Shown: one piece after another, positions 60,373 through 64,000 of the stretch | Position numbering within the stretch: the first letter of the stretch is position 1 | Layout: each line of letters begins with the position of its first letter | Assembly: GCA_963422655.1 (NCBI GenBank) | Contig: OY730440.1 | Location: 2,108,001-2,172,000 of the forward strand | Source of the DNA: CATQHS01 sp963422655 | GTDB lineage: Bacteria; Actinomycetota; Acidimicrobiia; Acidimicrobiales; Aldehydirespiratoraceae | Direction: 5' to 3' | Length of the DNA: 64,000 nucleotides | The notes under the pieces: generated by a model | Database searches by the model: none | The model's input: the letters and a program-made list of their open reading frames with translations, nothing else | What the model was told of the DNA's origin: nothing | Made by a program: the position numbers and the translations under genes

Positions 60373-61533
60373 ATGCCCGTGAACAGCACTGATGTTGCCG
60401 ACGAGATCGTGGCCACCGTGGCCCGGTGGGTCGACGAGCGGGTGATCCCCCACGCCAGCGAGCTCGAGCACGCTGACGCCTTCCCCACCGCCATGATGCA
60501 ACAGATGTGCGAGCTCGGTTTGTTCGGGGTGACCATTTCCGAGGAGTACGGGGGGCTCGGCCTCGACATCACTACCTACGCCCGGATCATCGAAGAGCTG
60601 TCACGGGGTTGGATGTCGTTGTCGGGTATTCTCAACAGCCACAAGATCGCGGCCACCATGATCGGACGCTTCGGGACCGACGAGCAAAAGCAGCGGTTCC
60701 TGCCTCGCATGATCGACGGGTCGTTCCGGGCCGCTTTCTCGCTGTCCGAGTCGGACTCGGGCAGCGATGCTGGCGCGCTGCGGTGCCGGGTCGCTCCCGA
60801 TGGTGCTGATTGGGTCGTGAACGGCACCAAGATGTGGGTGACCAACGGGGCCCGGGCTGGCTTGGTGATGCTGTTGGCCCGCACCCCCGACGACCGGATC
60901 ACATGTTTCTTGGTCGAGAAGGAGCCGGGACCCTCCTTCGAGGGGATCACCGTCTCTCGAAAGATCCCCAAGCTGGGGTACAAGGGCTTGGAAACCGTCG
61001 AGATGGTCTATGCCGATCATCGAATACCGGGTCAGAATCTGCTCGGCGGTCCCGAAGGTTTGGGCAATGGCCTGCGCTATGCCCTGTCGGCTCTGGAACT
61101 GGGCCGGATCAACATCGCAGCCCGGGCGGTAGGCGTGGGTCAGGCCGCCTTCGACGCGGCCATGAAATACAGCCAGGAACGCGAAGCCTTCGGCAAACCG
61201 ATCTTCCAGCATCAGGCCATCGGGTTCAAGCTGGCCGATATGGCCACCAAACTCCAGGCCGCCCGCCTGCTCACCTACGACGCCGCGGCCCGGTTCGACT
61301 CCGGTCAACGGGCCGATCTGGAGGCGGGCATGGCCAAGCTATTCGCCTCCGAAGCCGCGTTCGAGATCGCCACCGAAGCTCTGCGCATCCACGGCGGCAA
61401 CGGATACACACAGGAGTTCGACGTGGAGCGGTATTTTCGGGACACACCGCTGATGATCGTGGGTGAGGGAACCAGCGAGATCCAAAAGATGGTGATAGCT
61501 CGCAAGTTGCTCGAGCGATACACCGGCTCGTGA
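60373..61533 (+). CDS. Acyl-CoA dehydrogenase
   Basis: The 386-residue enzyme has FSLSESDSGSDAGALRCR near residue 120, GTKMWVTNGARAG, ERYFRDTPLMIVGEGTSEIQ near the end (catalytic Glu in the GEGT motif) and QMCELGLFGVTISEEYGGLG at the N-terminus. This is the short-chain/isovaleryl type. It overlaps the following ligase by 4 nt, so the two act in one beta-oxidation-like route. Confidence 0.94.
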   Translation: MPVNSTDVADEIVATVARWVDERVIPHASELEHADAFPTAMMQQMCELGLFGVTISEEYGGLGLDITTYARIIEELSRGWMSLSGILNSHKIAATMIGRFGTDEQKQRFLPRMIDGSFRAAFSLSESDSGSDAGALRCRVAPDGADWVVNGTKMWVTNGARAGLVMLLARTPDDRITCFLVEKEPGPSFEGITVSRKIPKLGYKGLETVEMVYADHRIPGQNLLGGPEGLGNGLRYALSALELGRINIAARAVGVGQAAFDAAMKYSQEREAFGKPIFQHQAIGFKLADMATKLQAARLLTYDAAARFDSGQRADLEAGMAKLFASEAAFEIATEALRIHGGNGYTQEFDVERYFRDTPLMIVGEGTSEIQKMVIARKLLERYTGS

Positions 61534-63008
61534 CCTTGGCCGCGGCCTTTGCGGCGGCTCCGGACCGACAGGTTCTACTGGTCGAGGGCCGGAGCCGGGT
61601 CTCTTCGGGCGAACTGGAGAGCCAGGTCCGGGCCGTAGCCGCGTCCATGGTGGCTCGGGGAGTCGAACCCGGCCAGCCGGTGGCGTTCCAGCTCCCGGTG
61701 GGGGTAGCCAGCGTTGTGGCCTACCGGGCCTGCTGGCATATCGGAGCGGTTGCGGTGGCTCTGCATCCGGCGGCGGGAGCGGATCAACTGGCCCAGGCGC
61801 TGGACCAGTCCCGGCCCGGCCTCACCATTGCTGGAAGCGGTTTCGGGCTGGCTCGGATGGCCGGCTCGGTGACCATGGAAGATCTCCTCGACGGGCCGGG
61901 GGTGGGGAGCGGGGCCGACCCCGCCGGTGCGGCTGCGACCGTGACCGAGGCCGGCGGCGGCGGCACCGACAGCGACGACGCGCTGGTGATTTTCACCTCC
62001 GGGTCCACTGGTTTGCCTCGAGGCGTGGTCCACACCCACCGGAGCCTGCTCTACAAGATCGTTCAGCTCATGAAGACCCACGGCTTGACCCGGGCCGACA
62101 CGGCTCTCATACCTTCCCCGCTGGCCCATGTGGCCGGGTTGCTCCATGGGGTTCTGATCCCGGGCGCGGCCGGCATGAAGACGGTGCTGATGGACCGCTG
62201 GGATCCGGGTGTCGCTCTGGAGGTGATCGAGCAGGAATCGGTGACCTACATGGTGGGACCGCCGACCATGTTCATGGGGCTGATGGACCACCCCGAGCTC
62301 GATCCGGGCCGGGTGGAGTCGCTACGGCTGATTTCCTGCGGAGGGGCGGGGGTCACGCCCTCGTTCTGCGAGCGGGCCCGGGCTGCTCTGGGCGCGGTGG
62401 TGAAGCGGTCCTACGGCTCCACCGAGGCGCCCACCGTGGCCACCTCGGGTTTCGACGACCCGCCTGACAAGATGATCACCACCGATGGCCGGGCCTTCGG
62501 AGAGACCCGACTGCGGGTGGATGCCGAAGGCGAGCTCTGGGTGAGCGGGCCCGAACTGGCCCGGGGTTATCTGGACTCCGAAGCCACGGCTCGGGTTTTC
62601 GTGGACGGCTGGTTCCGCACCGGTGATCTGGCTGCCATCACCGACGGTTGGGTCACCATCACCGGCCGATTGGGTGATCGCATCATCCGAAGCGGGGAGA
62701 ACATTTCCGCCATCGAGGTGGAGCGGCATCTCGAAGCCCACCCCTATGTGCGTCAAGCTGTGGCGGTAGCCGAGCCCGACGAGCGGCTCGGCGAGCGGGT
62801 GGCCGCGTTCGTGGTCGCCCCGGAAGGCTTCGACTTGGCTGATTGCCGGGACTGGTTCTCCCAGCAGGGGGCGGCTCGTTACATTGTCCCCGAACGGATC
62901 GAGGTGGTGGAAGAGCTTCCGGTGCTGGAGTCGGGCAAGGTAGATCGAGTGAAGCTGGTGGCCCGCCTGCGCCAAAGGCCGGCAAGACAGGAACAGGAGG
63001 CTTGGTGA
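61530..63008 (+). CDS. AMP-forming acyl-CoA ligase
   Basis: The 492-residue ANL ligase has A3 IFTSGSTGLPRGVVHTH near residue 154, A5 SYGSTEAPTVAT, A7 WFRTGDLAAITDG, A8 RLGDRIIRSGENISAIEVE and A10 LPVLESGKVDRVKL (catalytic Lys). GTG 61530 overlaps the dehydrogenase stop, and its own stop overlaps the next start. Confidence 0.93.
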   Translation: MTLAAAFAAAPDRQVLLVEGRSRVSSGELESQVRAVAASMVARGVEPGQPVAFQLPVGVASVVAYRACWHIGAVAVALHPAAGADQLAQALDQSRPGLTIAGSGFGLARMAGSVTMEDLLDGPGVGSGADPAGAAATVTEAGGGGTDSDDALVIFTSGSTGLPRGVVHTHRSLLYKIVQLMKTHGLTRADTALIPSPLAHVAGLLHGVLIPGAAGMKTVLMDRWDPGVALEVIEQESVTYMVGPPTMFMGLMDHPELDPGRVESLRLISCGGAGVTPSFCERARAALGAVVKRSYGSTEAPTVATSGFDDPPDKMITTDGRAFGETRLRVDAEGELWVSGPELARGYLDSEATARVFVDGWFRTGDLAAITDGWVTITGRLGDRIIRSGENISAIEVERHLEAHPYVRQAVAVAEPDERLGERVAAFVVAPEGFDLADCRDWFSQQGAARYIVPERIEVVEELPVLESGKVDRVKLVARLRQRPARQEQEAW

Positions 63009-64000
63009 CTGCGATGATGCGGGCCGCTGTCTACCGCAGAAAAGGTGGCCTGGAAGTGGTTGACGTACCCGTTCCCGCCCTGGGTCCCACCGATGCCTTG
63101 GTGGAGGTGGACTACTGCGGGGTGTGCGGTACCGACCTGCACATGGTGCTCGACGGCTGGGGTGAACCCGGCATGGTCTTCGGTCATGAGTGGTCGGGTC
63201 GGGTGGTGGGCCTGGGCCCCGAGGCCAGCTTCGACACCGACGCTGTGGTAGTGGGTCGAGGGTGGATGGAGTGCGGCCGGTGCGGATCGTGCCGGGCGGG
63301 CCGGCCCGCGCTGTGTGAGCAGAGGCCCCTGGCCGGCTCGGACGGGCATTGGGGCGCCTTTGCTCGATACCTGGCCGTCGACCATCGTCATCTCGTCTCT
63401 GTGCCCGACGGTGTGAGTGCCCGGGAAGCGGCCTACACCGAGCCTCTGGCGGTTGCGATGCATGCCGTCACGTTGGGAGAGGTCGAAACGGACCGGCAGG
63501 CCATCGTGTTCGGCTGCGGGCCGATCGGGGCTGGTGTCGTCGCTGTTCTGGGGACTCGTGACGTGGCCGTCACCGTGATCGAACCGTACGGGCTGCGCCA
63601 GGAACTGGCCCGGCGACTGGGGGCTGCTGTCGGCTCGCTCGACGATCTCGAGGTTCCCGGCCACCCCGGCGAAGTTGCCGCTGGTGCCGTCGATTACGTC
63701 TTCGAGACGTCGGGTGCCCGTTCGGCCGCCGAAGCTGGACTGACCCAGCTCACCGGCGGGGGACGGATGGTACTGGTCGGCACCGGGATGGATTACCCGA
63801 AGCTCGACACCAACCGGGTGATCCTCAACGAACTGGTGGTGACCGGTGCCTTCGACTACGACCCGGCCGGGTTCTCGGCCGCCCTCGAGCTCATAGCTTC
63901 GGGTGCTCTGCCTCTCGATGTGCTGCTAGAACCGGAGCCCGTCGGTCTCGATGGACTCCTCGACACGATGGGCCGCCTCCGTTGCGGCGAGGTGGCCGGA
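63005..64000 (+). CDS. Zinc-dependent alcohol dehydrogenase (3' end outside window)
   Basis: The 332 visible codons encode an MDR-superfamily dehydrogenase. The catalytic zinc ligands appear in YCGVCGTDLHM (Cys) and VFGHEWSGRVV (His-Glu). The structural zinc Cys cluster is MECGRCGSCRAGRPALC, and the cofactor loop is VFGCGPIGAGVVAVLG. It is a sorbitol/threonine-dehydrogenase-like member. GTG 63005 overlaps the ligase stop. The last residues lie beyond the window. Confidence 0.92.
   Translation, partial: MTAMMRAAVYRRKGGLEVVDVPVPALGPTDALVEVDYCGVCGTDLHMVLDGWGEPGMVFGHEWSGRVVGLGPEASFDTDAVVVGRGWMECGRCGSCRAGRPALCEQRPLAGSDGHWGAFARYLAVDHRHLVSVPDGVSAREAAYTEPLAVAMHAVTLGEVETDRQAIVFGCGPIGAGVVAVLGTRDVAVTVIEPYGLRQELARRLGAAVGSLDDLEVPGHPGEVAAGAVDYVFETSGARSAAEAGLTQLTGGGRMVLVGTGMDYPKLDTNRVILNELVVTGAFDYDPAGFSAALELIASGALPLDVLLEPEPVGLDGLLDTMGRLRCGEVAG

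Noticed and set aside
1..64000. rRNA, tRNA, CRISPR arrays, transposases or integrases
   Set aside because: I found no convincing tRNA cloverleaf, rRNA segment, spacer-repeat array or transposase/integrase reading frame while reading both strands.

Overview
The window is high-GC DNA with frequent GTG and TTG starts, many 4-nt ATGA or GTGA gene overlaps, and many acyl-CoA, CoA-ligase, hydantoinase and amidohydrolase genes. This points to an actinobacterium, possibly of the Acidimicrobiia. That placement is inferred from style and gene content; there is no rRNA or tRNA gene in view to confirm it.

Layout. 1-11559: catabolic genes. These are a partial SDR, RidA, a GlcG/HbpS-like protein, an isochorismatase-fold hydrolase, an ABM-like protein, a fused indolepyruvate:ferredoxin oxidoreductase, a DUF1761 protein, and a gamma-beta-alpha set resembling acetone/acetophenone carboxylases. 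11631-15590: a putative defence pair, a PHP/SMC-like ATPase (TrlF/Ppl type) and an AlbA_2/GHKL protein. The pair is stop-start coupled to 15587-21506, a tight operon of a UroD-like protein, a lone HyuA-like ATPase, a thiolase-like protein, a DUF35 protein and an acyl-CoA ligase. 21542-27116 (minus): a type ISP restriction-modification enzyme, discussed below. 27225-32347: a peptide/nickel-type ABC transporter (two permeases, two ATPases) and an MFS transporter. 32420-43205: a GntR/FCD regulator followed by an epimerase, an amidohydrolase, MFS transporters, two aldehyde dehydrogenases and an ABC solute-binding lipoprotein. Matching ATATTGTATA-type sites precede three of these units. 43385-52462: an accessory patch holding a second isochorismatase-fold hydrolase, a broken DUF499-like ATPase, a gamma-glutamyltransferase family protein, an AT-rich glycosyltransferase pair flanked by two damaged AAA_14/DUF4143 ATPase genes, and a 23-nt x5 repeat. 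52489-64000: TauE, P450, CoA-transferase, amidohydrolase, two acyl-CoA ligases, two acyl-CoA dehydrogenases, a SnoaL-like protein and a partial zinc alcohol dehydrogenase.

The most striking object is the 3' end of the type ISP gene. Two 17-nt G/C homopolymers (22898-22914 and 22641-22657) precede five short, mutually similar C-terminal modules (U1-U5). The modules lie in tandem in staggered reading frames, each with its own stop codon. Working through the frames, tract 1 length modulo 3 selects U1, U2 or pass-through, and tract 2 then selects U3, U4 or U5. The sequenced state (17,17) ends in U4. A third tract (12 nt, 25783-25794) inside the helicase region would act as an on/off switch. A separate 235-residue reading frame, related to the usual C-terminal domain of type ISP enzymes, starts at the U5 stop. 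I read this as a candidate slippage-driven multi-way tail selector on a restriction-modification enzyme. The main caveat is that homopolymer lengths can be misassembled.
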